From positions 1 to 64,000 of the forward strand of contig CAZLJE010000005.1 of assembly GCA_964559835.1 (NCBI GenBank): a stretch of 64,000 nucleotides of DNA, in the 5' to 3' direction. Source of the DNA: DAISJI01 sp964559835. GTDB lineage: Bacteria; Acidobacteriota; Terriglobia; Terriglobales; Acidobacteriaceae. Position 1 is the stretch's first letter, and each line of letters begins with the position of its first letter. Positions 9,211-18,082 of this stretch are shown here, piece by piece. The notes beneath the pieces are model-generated. The model was not told the origin of the DNA, ran no database searches, and saw only the letters and a list, made by a program, of their open reading frames with translations. The translations under genes and the position numbers were made by a program.

Positions 9211-10200
9211 TCATGCGGCTTGGGCCCATGACCTCTGGTCTTGAGCGACTTGAGCTGCGATCCATTTGTAGGTGGGCACCAGTCCCTGCGCGAGCGTAAT
9301 GTGTGGTTCCCAACCAAGCACCTGACGCAACCGGCTGTTGTCGCTGTTACGTCCACGGACACCTTGCGGCCGATCGAAGTTATGCGTCTTCCGGAGGGTC
9401 TTGCCCGCGATCGTAGAAATCAGATCGACCAGACCGTCGATCGAGATGAGCTCATCGGTGCCGAGGTTGAGGGGTTCGGTGTAATCAGACGCCATCAGGC
9501 GCTGCAATCCCTCGACACAATCATCGACATACATGAAGGACCGGGTCTGTTTCCCGTCACCCCAGATCTCGATCTGCTCGCCATCAGCGGCGGCGGCCAC
9601 CTTCCGCGAGATCGCCGCCGGTGCTTTCTCTTTCCCCCCGCCGTAGGTCCCGAGGGGCCCGTAAACGTTGTGAAAGCGCACGAGGCGTGTCGCAAGGCCG
9701 TAGTCATTGGAGAAATACTGGCACATCTGCTCCGCGAACAATTTTTCCCAGCCATACCCCGGCTCGGGTTCGGCGGGATAAGCATCCTCTTCCCTTAATG
9801 GAGTGACGTCGGCGTTGCGCTGCCTGCTCTGCGCATACACGCAAGCCGAGGACGAAAAAAGGAAGCGGCGAACCGCGTTATGGCGGCTTGCCTCGAGCAT
9901 GTTGACGTTGATCAGAGTGTTGTTGCGTGCGATCTGCGCCAGGTACGCAGTGATGTAACCAATGCCACCCATATCCGCAGCGAGGTTGTACACCTCGTCT
10001 ACGCCGCGAGTGGCGCGCCCACAGTTTTCGTAAAAACGGAGATCGAGGAGTTCGAATTCATCCGCAGCCGACGGCTCGTATTCGGGCATTTTTATATCGA
10101 CGCCCCGAACCCAGTGGCCGTCCGCTTTGAGGGCCTTGACCAAGTGGTGCCCGATAAAACCTCCCGCACCGGTGACTGCTACACGAGACTTTGTGCTCAT
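9211..10200 (-). CDS. GDP-mannose 3,5-epimerase
   Basis: A 329-aa extended SDR that converts GDP-D-mannose to GDP-L-galactose or GDP-L-gulose. It has TGAGGFIG for NAD binding, NLAADMGGIGYI, SSACVY with the acid/base Cys120, Y149-x3-K153, FHNVYGP, KEKAPAA with Lys192, and GVRGRNSDN. All four catalytic residues sit exactly 25 positions before those known in the Arabidopsis enzyme (C145, Y174, K178, K217), so the assignment is stronger than 'NAD-dependent epimerase'. GGAG lies 9 bases before ATG 10200. In context it should supply an L-galactose-type donor for the locus A polymer. No GDP-mannose synthesis genes are in the window. Confidence 0.9.
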   Translation of the reverse strand: MSTKSRVAVTGAGGFIGHHLVKALKADGHWVRGVDIKMPEYEPSAADEFELLDLRFYENCGRATRGVDEVYNLAADMGGIGYITAYLAQIARNNTLINVNMLEASRHNAVRRFLFSSSACVYAQSRQRNADVTPLREEDAYPAEPEPGYGWEKLFAEQMCQYFSNDYGLATRLVRFHNVYGPLGTYGGGKEKAPAAISRKVAAAADGEQIEIWGDGKQTRSFMYVDDCVEGLQRLMASDYTEPLNLGTDELISIDGLVDLISTIAGKTLRKTHNFDRPQGVRGRNSDNSRLRQVLGWEPHITLAQGLVPTYKWIAAQVAQDQRSWAQAA

Positions 10201-10243
10201 TAAGGTTGTTCTCCTTTAGTTGTTTCAAATCTTCGGCTGCACA

Positions 10244-11758
10244 CTACTGCCCTGAACCTCTCAAAACCGCGGGTAGCGTCTGGAGCAAAATCCCGAGGTC
10301 CAACAAAACGCTCCAGTTCTCGATGTACTGCAGATCCAGAGCCATGTTGACCTCCCAGGACGGGTCTCTGCGGGCTTTTACCTGCCACAACCCGGTGATT
10401 CCGGGGGTGACATCGAGCCGGCGCAGGTTATCCAGGCTGTACTGGCGATAGTCGTCGAGGGGGTGAGGCCTGGGACCGACGAGGCTCATGTCACCGACCA
10501 GGACATTCCACAGCTGCGGGAGTTCGTCGAGACTGTACCGCCGAAGGAAGCGTCCGACGCCGGTGATCCTGGGATCGTGGTCAATTTTGAAGCAAGGTCC
10601 TCTGCGCTCATTGATTACGCGCAGTTTTTCCTTTAAGGCGTCAGCATTCACTACCATCGTTCGGAACTTGCAAAACTGGAAAGATCGCCCCTTCTTGCCA
10701 GCGCGCGCGGACCAATAAAGTGCCGGACCACGTGATTCGACCTTGATGGCGATGGCGATTGCGAGCAGCAGCGGTGAGAGTGCTATGAGACCAAGCAGGG
10801 ACGCGGTGATGTCGAGCGCTCGTTTGCAGACGAGGGCGGCCGCGGGAATCGGCTCGCGATGTAAATCGAGAGTCGGAAAACCGCCGACGTAGGCCATGCG
10901 CGGGCCACGGCGGAAGTCGTACAGCTCTGGAACGACGCGCACGTCAATGTGATTTTGCGCCGCAACCGCCGCGATCCTGCGGATCAGAGTCTTTCTCCAG
11001 GGGAGGGTGATGAACACGACGTCAGCGAACTGCGCTCGGGCAATCTCGGCAAAGTGGCGGGTAGTGCCGATCACATGTGGGCCCTGGACATGATCATCAA
11101 TGAAACCGCACAGCGCGAAACCAAACTGCGGGTTCGACTGCAGCGACATCGCCAGCTGCCGCCCAGTTTTACCGGCGCCGATGATCAGCGCGTTTCTCAT
11201 GCCGCGTCCGGCAGCGAGACGCGCGAGAGTGCGCCGTTTCTCAATCACCCGCGAGCCTGTGAGGGTCAGCAAACTTAGTGCTCCAGTGCTGGCGACGCGG
11301 GCCAGCGACGTGATTTGCGTTCCCGAAATCCACAATAGAGCGGCTACGAGCGCAGTCGAAACCAATACGGCACGGCCGAGCGAGGCGGCTTGTTGCGCCA
11401 GTTCGAGTTCGTGAGCGCGCGGCGCGCGATAAAGCCCGTTGCAATCGCAACAGATCACGGTGAAGGCGGCGAAAGTCCCAGCAAAAAGAAGATAGAAACT
11501 GTGCTCGGCTTTGAACCGCTGGAAGTGGTTGGCGCCAACGAGCTCTGCCCCCAGGTACGAAACGGCGATCGCAGTTAAGACCACCAACGATGCGTCGCGC
11601 AGCATATTGCTGATGCGATACCAATGGTGCTCGTAAACGATGCTGCCCGGTTTGACTGTGGGTGCGGGCTCACGGTTGAGATCTACGAACGACAATTGCG
11701 GCCGGCGAAAGCCCCCACGATCAACGAACGTGGGTTTCGGTTTCGCGGACGTTGCCAT
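10244..11758 (-). CDS. Polyprenyl-phosphate sugar-1-phosphate transferase (WcaJ type)
   Basis: A 504-aa polyisoprenyl-phosphate hexose-1-phosphate transferase, likely the first enzyme of repeat-unit assembly in locus A. N-terminal hydrophobic segments (about 55-160) are followed by a CoA-binding-like Rossmann region (NALIIGAGKTGRQL). The C-terminal catalytic domain runs from KRALDITASLLGL to the end, with KFRTM, LDELPQLWNVL and GDMSLVGPRP as in all bacterial sugar transferases. GGAGG lies upstream of ATG 11758. Glucose or galactose 1-phosphate is the usual substrate of the class. Locus C has its own short transferase (59545), so the two systems start independently. Confidence 0.92.
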   Translation of the reverse strand: MATSAKPKPTFVDRGGFRRPQLSFVDLNREPAPTVKPGSIVYEHHWYRISNMLRDASLVVLTAIAVSYLGAELVGANHFQRFKAEHSFYLLFAGTFAAFTVICCDCNGLYRAPRAHELELAQQAASLGRAVLVSTALVAALLWISGTQITSLARVASTGALSLLTLTGSRVIEKRRTLARLAAGRGMRNALIIGAGKTGRQLAMSLQSNPQFGFALCGFIDDHVQGPHVIGTTRHFAEIARAQFADVVFITLPWRKTLIRRIAAVAAQNHIDVRVVPELYDFRRGPRMAYVGGFPTLDLHREPIPAAALVCKRALDITASLLGLIALSPLLLAIAIAIKVESRGPALYWSARAGKKGRSFQFCKFRTMVVNADALKEKLRVINERRGPCFKIDHDPRITGVGRFLRRYSLDELPQLWNVLVGDMSLVGPRPHPLDDYRQYSLDNLRRLDVTPGITGLWQVKARRDPSWEVNMALDLQYIENWSVLLDLGILLQTLPAVLRGSGQ

Positions 11759-11859
11759 AGTCGCCTCCAGTGAAGACCTGGTGCGGCGGTGCGTGGGCCG
11801 CCATGGCTGGTTTGGGGGAACGTGCGGGGTCTTGAACTCAGCGACAATGACGATCGCGG

Positions 11860-13359
11860 CTAATGTCCTCGACCAAGCAGCAGATATGGCGTCGCACGTT
11901 GAGGGATGGTGGCGACCACCGGAATTTCCAATACGCCGGCCACGTCTTCTGGCGTGCGGCAGAAACGGGTGAACCGTTGCGCGAGGAACGGGAGGCCAGC
12001 CGAGACCGCCACAGCAAACAGGAGGCCGATCAGGATCAATTCCCTCCGGGACATCTTTGGCAATGCAGGGGGGATGGCGGACTCGGCTACAGTCACATTG
12101 AGAATGCCTGTACGGTCCAAACCGCTGGCGATGCGCGCCTCTTCGGCCTTGCGCACATACAGGACGTAATTATCTTCAGCGAGTTTCAGCGCACGCGCCA
12201 AGTTGTCGTTTTGGAGTGCCTGCCGGTTTAATTCCTTGGTTCTGGTTTCCAGGTCGGCGATCGTCTCCTGGACCGATGCGGCTTGAGCGCGCTGTTGCTG
12301 TAAGTCTGCCGCGGCTTTCGCCAGTTCGGACCGGACCCATTCATGTACGGGATTGACGTCGGTCGTTTTATCGCGCAAGGGCGTATTTTCCTCGCGAGAG
12401 ATCTCGGCCTGAAGGTCTGTGATCTCTTTTTCGAGTTCCTGGATGGGGCGATAGTCGGGTTGATATTTCGCCAGCAACTCTGAACGCTTGAGTTGCAGAT
12501 TCATCAACGACCCCTTAAGCACCTGAAGTAATTGGGCGTTGTCGGCGTTCCGCAACTGCGTTGTCATGCGCGGCGGAACCGAACCCTCTTCCCGGTGCAA
12601 TACTGCAATCCGCTCTTTTGTCCCGCGGATTGTCGCGCGCGCTTGCGCCAGACTTGCCCGGAATTCGCCCAGCTTCTGAAGACTATCCTCATGTTCCCGC
12701 TGCGGCGCGATGCCGCCATCGCGCTCGAACTGTGCTTCGGCATCGACCATCTGCTGCTTGTACAGCTCCGCCTGCTGGTCGAAGAATTCACGCTGGGCCG
12801 CAGGACGACTCAGCTCCATTTTCTTCTGCAGGTACGCGTCGGTGAGTGCGTTGAGGACACTAGCCGCAAGCTGCGCGTTCTTGCTGCTGTATCGCGCGCT
12901 GATCAAGTTCGTTTTGTTGACGCGCTCGACTTTTAACCCGTCGCGCAGGCCTTTGACGGCACTGGCAATGGCTGCATCCTCTGTCGGCTTCGTCCATTGC
13001 CAAAAGTGCGACTTTTGGTGCTGTAGCCCGTTGGCGAGGACGGCCTTCCGAACTACATCGTCGCTCCTGAGCAACTCGACCTCGGAATTGATCTGCTCTT
13101 CGGTAATGTTGACGTTGACGGAGTGCTGCACGCTGGCGTCGGCGGACACGGCGGGATCGATGCGCTGGTTTTGGACGAGCAGCCGAGTTTCGGCCTCGTA
13201 GCTCGAAGGCAGAAAGAAACTAACCAAGACGACGCCGAGCAGAATTCCGGCAAACGATGTTGCTGCAAGCCGGCGGTACCGGAATTCCGTGGCAGCGAAG
13301 TTGCGCAATGCCAAAGACCGCTGCTGTGACATTGGCGCGCGGACGAGTTCCTGCTCCAT
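11860..13359 (-). CDS. GumC/Wzz-type chain-length and export co-polymerase
   Basis: A 499-aa inner-membrane protein. Start ATG 13359 is chosen because GGAG precedes it by 6 bases. It has an N-terminal membrane segment (about 30-50), the Wzz-type block with YEAETRLLVQNQ and SEVELLRSDDVV, long periplasmic coiled coils (about 200-380) and a second membrane segment (RRELILIGLLFAVAVSAG). After it come only about 35 cytoplasmic residues with TPEDVAGVLEIPVVATIP, the part that normally leads into a tyrosine-kinase domain. That domain is absent here, and a separate degenerate kinase-like protein is encoded at 14134. It should control chain length and contact the Wza-like protein encoded just upstream. 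Confidence 0.9.
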   Translation of the reverse strand: MEQELVRAPMSQQRSLALRNFAATEFRYRRLAATSFAGILLGVVLVSFFLPSSYEAETRLLVQNQRIDPAVSADASVQHSVNVNITEEQINSEVELLRSDDVVRKAVLANGLQHQKSHFWQWTKPTEDAAIASAVKGLRDGLKVERVNKTNLISARYSSKNAQLAASVLNALTDAYLQKKMELSRPAAQREFFDQQAELYKQQMVDAEAQFERDGGIAPQREHEDSLQKLGEFRASLAQARATIRGTKERIAVLHREEGSVPPRMTTQLRNADNAQLLQVLKGSLMNLQLKRSELLAKYQPDYRPIQELEKEITDLQAEISREENTPLRDKTTDVNPVHEWVRSELAKAAADLQQQRAQAASVQETIADLETRTKELNRQALQNDNLARALKLAEDNYVLYVRKAEEARIASGLDRTGILNVTVAESAIPPALPKMSRRELILIGLLFAVAVSAGLPFLAQRFTRFCRTPEDVAGVLEIPVVATIPQRATPYLLLGRGH

Positions 13360-13383
13360 GGAGATCTCCAAGACAGTTTTTGT

Positions 13384-14094
13384 TCAGAACGGTCGCGGGT
13401 TTAGGGTCATGCCCAAACCAGGTGCTGGGATGAAACGCTTTACGTGCGAGGAGCGATTCTGTGGAACGTAGACGAAGTCTTCCGGGTGGAGCAGAAGATC
13501 CTCGTTCAGGTCCTTGCGAGCGAGCATTTTTTTGACGTCGATAACCGTTGCTTCCATCCAATCGCGCGATACACGGCGATACACGACCACTTGCGATTGT
13601 TTGGCCCCATCCGAAAAGCCACCAGCGACGGCAATGGCTTCGGTCAGACGCATGGGGCCGCGCAACTCATATTTTCCAGGACGGTTGATGTAGCCGCTCG
13701 CAACGAAATACGGCTTTTCGAAATCTCTGAGCACCACGCTCACTTCCGGGTCGCGGAGCACCTTACCGTAGGCTTTTGCGATGGCGATTCGCAACTCGGG
13801 TACAGTCATGCCCTGGACCTGCAAATCGCCGGCATCGTGGAGAGTGACAAATCCGTCCGGTTGCACCGTCAGGACCTGATTGAACTCAGGCGAGAAGGTG
13901 AAACCGATTTCGAGTACGTCACCCGGACGCAACTCGTATCGCGGATTCCGCTCCTGGAGGGCTGTGGTCTGCGATTTCTGCATCCCGGTGCTGGCATTTT
14001 CGGGGCTTCTGGCGGCCGCTTGCGCCAGGCTTTGCGACGGCGCCAGCGCGGTAGAGACTAAAAGAAATAACCCGAGCATCTGGGCGGTGTGCAT
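13384..14094 (-). CDS. Polysaccharide export outer-membrane protein (Wza/GumB-like)
   Basis: A 236-aa secreted protein. ATG 14094 has GGAGG 6 bases upstream and is followed by a Sec signal peptide (cleavage near SLAQA). The poly_export domain starts with YELRPGDVLEIGF and continues through QPDGFVTLHDAGD; one SLBB-type domain follows (VASGYINRPGKYEL and LTEAIAVAGGF). There is no lipobox Cys, unlike E. coli Wza, and the protein is shorter than Wza (379 aa), as in GumB-like forms. It should form the periplasmic or outer-membrane exit channel for polymer A together with the GumC-like protein. Confidence 0.9.
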   Translation of the reverse strand: MHTAQMLGLFLLVSTALAPSQSLAQAAARSPENASTGMQKSQTTALQERNPRYELRPGDVLEIGFTFSPEFNQVLTVQPDGFVTLHDAGDLQVQGMTVPELRIAIAKAYGKVLRDPEVSVVLRDFEKPYFVASGYINRPGKYELRGPMRLTEAIAVAGGFSDGAKQSQVVVYRRVSRDWMEATVIDVKKMLARKDLNEDLLLHPEDFVYVPQNRSSHVKRFIPAPGLGMTLNPRPF

Positions 14095-14133
14095 GGTTTT
14101 ACCTCCAACCACTCGCGCCGAACCTGTGAACGT

Positions 14134-14928
14134 CTACAGATGGCCGATCCAGTCGGGAAGAGATTCGTGATTGTCGAGGATGGCGCCGAGCACCGGAATG
14201 CGTCCGGCCTCGAGGCATTGTCTCGCTGCGAGTGCGTCACAGCGGCGTGTTGAATCAGCGTCCACGACGAGCAAAGCGCCATCGAGAACAGACGCGAATG
14301 ACAGCAGGTCAACCGACTTTTTCACCGGCGAGCCGATCACCACGGTGTAAGGGAACTGGCCGCGCAGGTCCTGTATTCCCGCGCGGATCCCAGAAAGAGT
14401 TTGCGATTCCAGCGGCGCAGTAAGCGAACCCAAAGTAAGGACCCAAAGCTTGTGGGCGACTCGCCGAGTCATCGAGTGCGCGGGAGTTCCGGCAAGAACT
14501 GCATCCAAAATGCCGGGCGTAGGGCGTATCTCGAGCAGGCGATGGAGGCTGCTGTCGTGTAGGTTGGCATCAACAATACAGACGTCGGCCCCCGGGTTCT
14601 CGGCAACTAGCTCGCCGGTACATGCGGCAATCCAGGAGGAGGAGGTACCGCTGTCGACACCGCAGAAGGCAATGCATCGCGGCGCAATGCCGTCCTGCGT
14701 ACACAAAATGCCGTTAATCAGTTTCAACAGTTCACCGCGCTCCGCCGGTCGCAGCTCTTCGGCCCGCAGCCTGGCCTCGATCGGTTCGGAGGCCTTTGCG
14801 GCTCCCTGGGAGTCGTTGAACTTCAGTGGTAGTGCGGACGCCTCGGTAAAATCGAATAGTGACGACGTCTGGTGAACTGCTCGATTGTCTCGAAAGGCGT
14901 GCTGCAGCATCTCGTAATGTCGGCTCAT
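14134..14928 (-). CDS. Degenerate BY-kinase/CpsD-like protein without catalytic P-loop
   Basis: A 264-aa protein that aligns by eye with the CpsD/CapB ATPase domain: VCIVDANLHDSSLHRLL matches the Walker A' region and PGILDAVLAG the next block. The Walker A position reads CGVDSGTSSSW (residues 89-99) in place of GEGKST, so the essential lysine is missing. The Walker B position reads VVIGSPV, without the usual IDSPP aspartate, and there is no C-terminal tyrosine cluster. ATP hydrolysis and autophosphorylation are therefore unlikely. A structural or regulatory partner of the GumC-like protein is the simplest role. Its ATG overlaps the previous stop by 4 bp (ATGA), so the reading frame is maintained. 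Confidence 0.78.
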   Translation of the reverse strand: MSRHYEMLQHAFRDNRAVHQTSSLFDFTEASALPLKFNDSQGAAKASEPIEARLRAEELRPAERGELLKLINGILCTQDGIAPRCIAFCGVDSGTSSSWIAACTGELVAENPGADVCIVDANLHDSSLHRLLEIRPTPGILDAVLAGTPAHSMTRRVAHKLWVLTLGSLTAPLESQTLSGIRAGIQDLRGQFPYTVVIGSPVKKSVDLLSFASVLDGALLVVDADSTRRCDALAARQCLEAGRIPVLGAILDNHESLPDWIGHL

Positions 14929-15641
14929 GAGGTTCGTTCCTGGCTAGAGATTTCCGGACGTGTTCGGATCACACATTCAGACCGCATGTGTGCGCCGGAT
15001 TGACCATTGACCTGTTCTGCGATGGCTGCGGCGACTTGCGAAACCCGCTTCGTGCCGTCCACCACGAATCCGTTTGGCCGTGTGCGAACGAAGCTCAGGT
15101 AGGCGTCGCGCAACGGGCGCAGCTCTGTAATAGGGATTTCGGCTTTACGGCGTGCCAGCACCTCCGCCGGCACGTCGATGAGAAACCATGCTCTCGGCTT
15201 GGGGATGAAAGCGCCGGCGAACTTGCTAAGCCAGATGGGGCCCCCGTACCGGTACCTTGCGGGGTCGATGATCATGTCGTGGTAGTAGCGATCGAACAGA
15301 ACCGCGTTCCCGCGCTTGATGCGCGGCCTCACTTCCGTCCAGAATCCCAGGTGAAACATGCCGAGAAGGTAAATCACTTTCAGAAACGAAGAGATCGTCC
15401 CCCGGGGCTTCTGCGCGTGCGGTGCGGGAACGGGTTTGGCAGCCTGCCAATCCGGGCGGTAACGAGGCAGCCAGTGGAAAACATTCTCGGAGCGGAATGT
15501 AGCGCCGTCGTTTTGCGTCAATGCGCGCAGGACAGAGGTTTTGCCCGCGCCGTCGCAACCAAGAATGACGTAGAGCCCGCTCGTGCCGAGGCGCGCTCCG
15601 TGTCGCTGCGACGCATCGGGATTGCCGAGCCGAAGTTTCAC
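14925..15641 (-). CDS. Thymidylate-kinase-like P-loop kinase
   Basis: A 238-aa nucleoside-monophosphate-kinase-fold protein. The Walker A loop is intact (GCDGAGKTS, about 28-36), followed by FDRYYHD, the DRY/DRF-type motif of thymidylate kinases, and a lid-like Arg-rich region around LARRKAEIP. It overlaps both neighbours by 4 bp (GTGA and ATGA), so it is translated with them. Similar proteins occur in many EPS operons without a known role; a housekeeping dTMP kinase is less likely in this context. Phosphorylation of a sugar or lipid carrier is speculation. Confidence 0.75.
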   Translation of the reverse strand: MKLRLGNPDASQRHGARLGTSGLYVILGCDGAGKTSVLRALTQNDGATFRSENVFHWLPRYRPDWQAAKPVPAPHAQKPRGTISSFLKVIYLLGMFHLGFWTEVRPRIKRGNAVLFDRYYHDMIIDPARYRYGGPIWLSKFAGAFIPKPRAWFLIDVPAEVLARRKAEIPITELRPLRDAYLSFVRTRPNGFVVDGTKRVSQVAAAIAEQVNGQSGAHMRSECVIRTRPEISSQERTS

Positions 15642-16753
15642 ACTTTAATCTTTCCCAACCGGAATTTTTGTTGCAATACCATACCGGACAGGTGACGAGG
15701 GACGAGCCAGGTCTCGTCGATCGCATCGGTAGCGCCGAACCTGTACTTATAGGGTTCAACACCCCGCAAGAAATCGATCACTCGGACGCCGTTACGCTCC
15801 GCCAGCCGAATCGCCTCAGTCAGCAGCAAAGTTCCGGGACACAATTTCGCATGCGCAGGGTCCCAGCCAGCCTGGTACAAGGAGAACGTGTCGCACCAAA
15901 GAAAGCCGTACCAGGCGGCAATTGCAACGCCATGGCGCTCCGCCAGAGCAATGGCGGGACCTCGCCGCGGTCCGGCCCAATCCACCAGCATGTGGTGGAA
16001 CACCATGGACCGTGCACGCACGAAGCTCGATGGACGCTTGACGGTTTCCAGGCTGCGGCGCTTCTCGTGCAAGTCGAAGAGGATGTCAATCTCGACGCTT
16101 GTGATCTGTTCCGGGCCAACCCAGCGGAAGGAAAGACCGGCCGCTTCGCTCTTTCTTTGCAATTGGCGGAGGTGGCGGCGGAAATGAGCGGAACCGATGA
16201 GCTCCGATCCGTTCCCTGAAAGAGTCAGCCGCGGGCAGCGCGTGGTCCAGACCAGGCGAGCGCCATTGGGGACGATCTTGCGCGCCGTTTCGGGATCGAG
16301 ATGCCGCAGGAGTAGCGAATTGCCCCAGGAGTGGTTTCCTGCCCAGCGCTGCACATCGGCGGTACGATGCGGCAACACCGGCCATCCGCAGTGGTCCGCC
16401 TGGTGTGGTCGACCGCTGCCAAGATTAGTGGCGACCCGAAGTGAAATGGGGAGACGGTGATGAAGTCGCTCGTTGACCTTGGCGAGACAAGCGATTGCTT
16501 CTATTGCTCCACTTCCGGACCGCCAGACCGCGATTTCAGTCTCCGGACGGCCTCGATGTTCCCACCAGCTCAAAACCCAGTCCGGGGTCTGGAAATACGA
16601 ACCCCCGGTGCGTGCCACGAGGTCGCGCCAATGTTCGACCAGCCGTTTGGCGTCCTCTGGCGAGAGCACCTCGGTCGGACCTGCGGGTGACGCACAACAG
16701 AGGTTGTGCTCCGCCAGTGGCGGAGACGGCGGCAAGCTAATCGTCGCATTCAT
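15638..16753 (-). CDS. FemAB/CelD-like GNAT-fold transferase
   Basis: A 371-aa protein with the arrangement of the BioF2-like/CelD acetyltransferase family: an N-terminal lobe with TPDWVLSWWEH, a central SAHFRRHLRQLQRKSEAAG helix and a C-terminal GNAT lobe (AIAAWYGFLW, YQAGWDPAHAKLCPG, FLRGVEPYKYRFG). Relatives transfer acyl or aminoacyl groups to polysaccharide or peptidoglycan precursors. ATG 16753 is chosen because it lies after the stop of the preceding gene at 16818; the longer frame would overlap that gene heavily. It probably decorates the locus A repeat unit; donor unknown. Confidence 0.75.
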   Translation of the reverse strand: MNATISLPPSPPLAEHNLCCASPAGPTEVLSPEDAKRLVEHWRDLVARTGGSYFQTPDWVLSWWEHRGRPETEIAVWRSGSGAIEAIACLAKVNERLHHRLPISLRVATNLGSGRPHQADHCGWPVLPHRTADVQRWAGNHSWGNSLLLRHLDPETARKIVPNGARLVWTTRCPRLTLSGNGSELIGSAHFRRHLRQLQRKSEAAGLSFRWVGPEQITSVEIDILFDLHEKRRSLETVKRPSSFVRARSMVFHHMLVDWAGPRRGPAIALAERHGVAIAAWYGFLWCDTFSLYQAGWDPAHAKLCPGTLLLTEAIRLAERNGVRVIDFLRGVEPYKYRFGATDAIDETWLVPRHLSGMVLQQKFRLGKIKV

Positions 16754-16817
16754 AGTGTCGACCGGATCCTGCTTGATGGTGAATAGCAGCGTTGTAGAAC
16801 GAGCAGTAACTAAGGGG

Positions 16818-18032
16818 TTACAGGCGGGCGTTGCTCGCGGCGTTTCGCTCGGCGCGGCAGGTATAGGCGAGGTTTTCGTATGCTTCCGCGACTCTTGTTG
16901 GCGAAAAGAGCTGCGCCCGCTGGCGTGCCAAGCGGATGTACTCGCGCCGAAGTCGCGGGTCAGAAAGAATTTGCGCAATCGCCGCGGCCATCGCGCTCGG
17001 ATCGTTCATGGGCACGAGTGCGCCGCAACGTCCTTCGTCGAGAGCATACCTCGGGCCGCTCGGACACTCTGCTGCGGCGACCGGGACACCGCTGGCCATA
17101 GCTTCGAGAATAACCATCGGCAGGCCTTCCGTGACCGAAGCGTGAGCGAACACATCGGCGTGAGCGATGAACGGCAGGCACTCACGATGAAACCCGGCGA
17201 ACCATATGTGATCAGCAACTCCCAATTCGTGGGCGCGCGATTTCAAACGATCTACGAAGGATATGTTGTCGAACCGTCCGACGAAGACGATTCGGCCGCA
17301 GCCGATCTGCGCGCGAATTCCTGGAAGAGCTTCGACCAGCACATCCTGTCCTTTTCGCGGCAGCAGATTACCGACGGAGCAGATAACCGGCTCGGAGCGG
17401 TCGGCACTATACCAGGGGTGGTCCGGACGGCGACCGAGCGCGGCTTGAACACGCTCGGGATCCGGCGCGATGCTGGGAAGCACGACGGTTTTGTTGCGGA
17501 TACCGGGAGCAATTTTCTCGAGATCGGCCACGACTGCAGGCGACACCCCCGCGACGCGCGCCGCGTGAGGAATAACAAGGCGTGTCACCAGATCGCGATA
17601 GGCTCTGTGGTCCCAGCCTCGACTGGAATAATGACAATGCTCGACATTCACGATCGCCGTGGGAGCGTTTGCAAGGGCGCGCGCGAGGATGGCCGTACGG
17701 CTCGGTCCGCCCATGTGCGCAAAGAGTACGTCGGCTCTCAGGCGGCGCAGAACGGTAGTGAGTTTCAGGACGGAAACCGCAGTGCGATGCCGAACGTCCA
17801 AGTCCACATGTGCGACACCCTCCGGCACTACGAATGTCCGCTGATTCTGAACAACCGTGATCAGCGTTACCCTGTGCCCCATTCGCTGCAAACGGTCCGC
17901 CACCGTAAGCACCAGATAACTGACGGCGCGGTCATCGAAGGTGTGCATGAACATTGCCAATTTCAGTTTCCCGCTGCTATCGCTGGAGCTGATGATCGGC
18001 GGACGTTCTGCGGTTACAGGTAATGTCTGCAC
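16818..18032 (-). CDS. Glycosyltransferase family 4
   Basis: A 404-aa GT-B enzyme. GTG 18032 is preferred over the longer TTG frame because GGAGG stands 7 bases upstream. The N-terminal half has AMFMHTFDDRAVSYL and RLQRMGHRVTLIT, and the C-terminal half CSVGNLLPRKGQD and SVTEGLPMVILEAMASG, the usual donor-binding block. It belongs to the branch that includes N-acetylgalactosamine transferases of the WbpY/PglJ kind, but the substrate cannot be read from sequence. It lies between the flippase and the FemAB-like gene in the operon. Confidence 0.88.
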   Translation of the reverse strand: MQTLPVTAERPPIISSSDSSGKLKLAMFMHTFDDRAVSYLVLTVADRLQRMGHRVTLITVVQNQRTFVVPEGVAHVDLDVRHRTAVSVLKLTTVLRRLRADVLFAHMGGPSRTAILARALANAPTAIVNVEHCHYSSRGWDHRAYRDLVTRLVIPHAARVAGVSPAVVADLEKIAPGIRNKTVVLPSIAPDPERVQAALGRRPDHPWYSADRSEPVICSVGNLLPRKGQDVLVEALPGIRAQIGCGRIVFVGRFDNISFVDRLKSRAHELGVADHIWFAGFHRECLPFIAHADVFAHASVTEGLPMVILEAMASGVPVAAAECPSGPRYALDEGRCGALVPMNDPSAMAAAIAQILSDPRLRREYIRLARQRAQLFSPTRVAEAYENLAYTCRAERNAASNARL

Positions 18033-18082
18033 TGAATTGCCTCCATAAATCAACGAGTGTCGGCAACAGCCGTTCGGCGCTG

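Noticed and set aside
8450..9313. Several open frames opposite or overlapping the WecG and GME genes
   Set aside because: All are in alternative frames of well-supported genes and have no domain pattern.
16473..18023. Long plus-strand open frame of 516 codons
   Set aside because: It is antisense to the GT4 and FemAB-like genes, has no family motif and shows the composition of a high-GC shadow frame.
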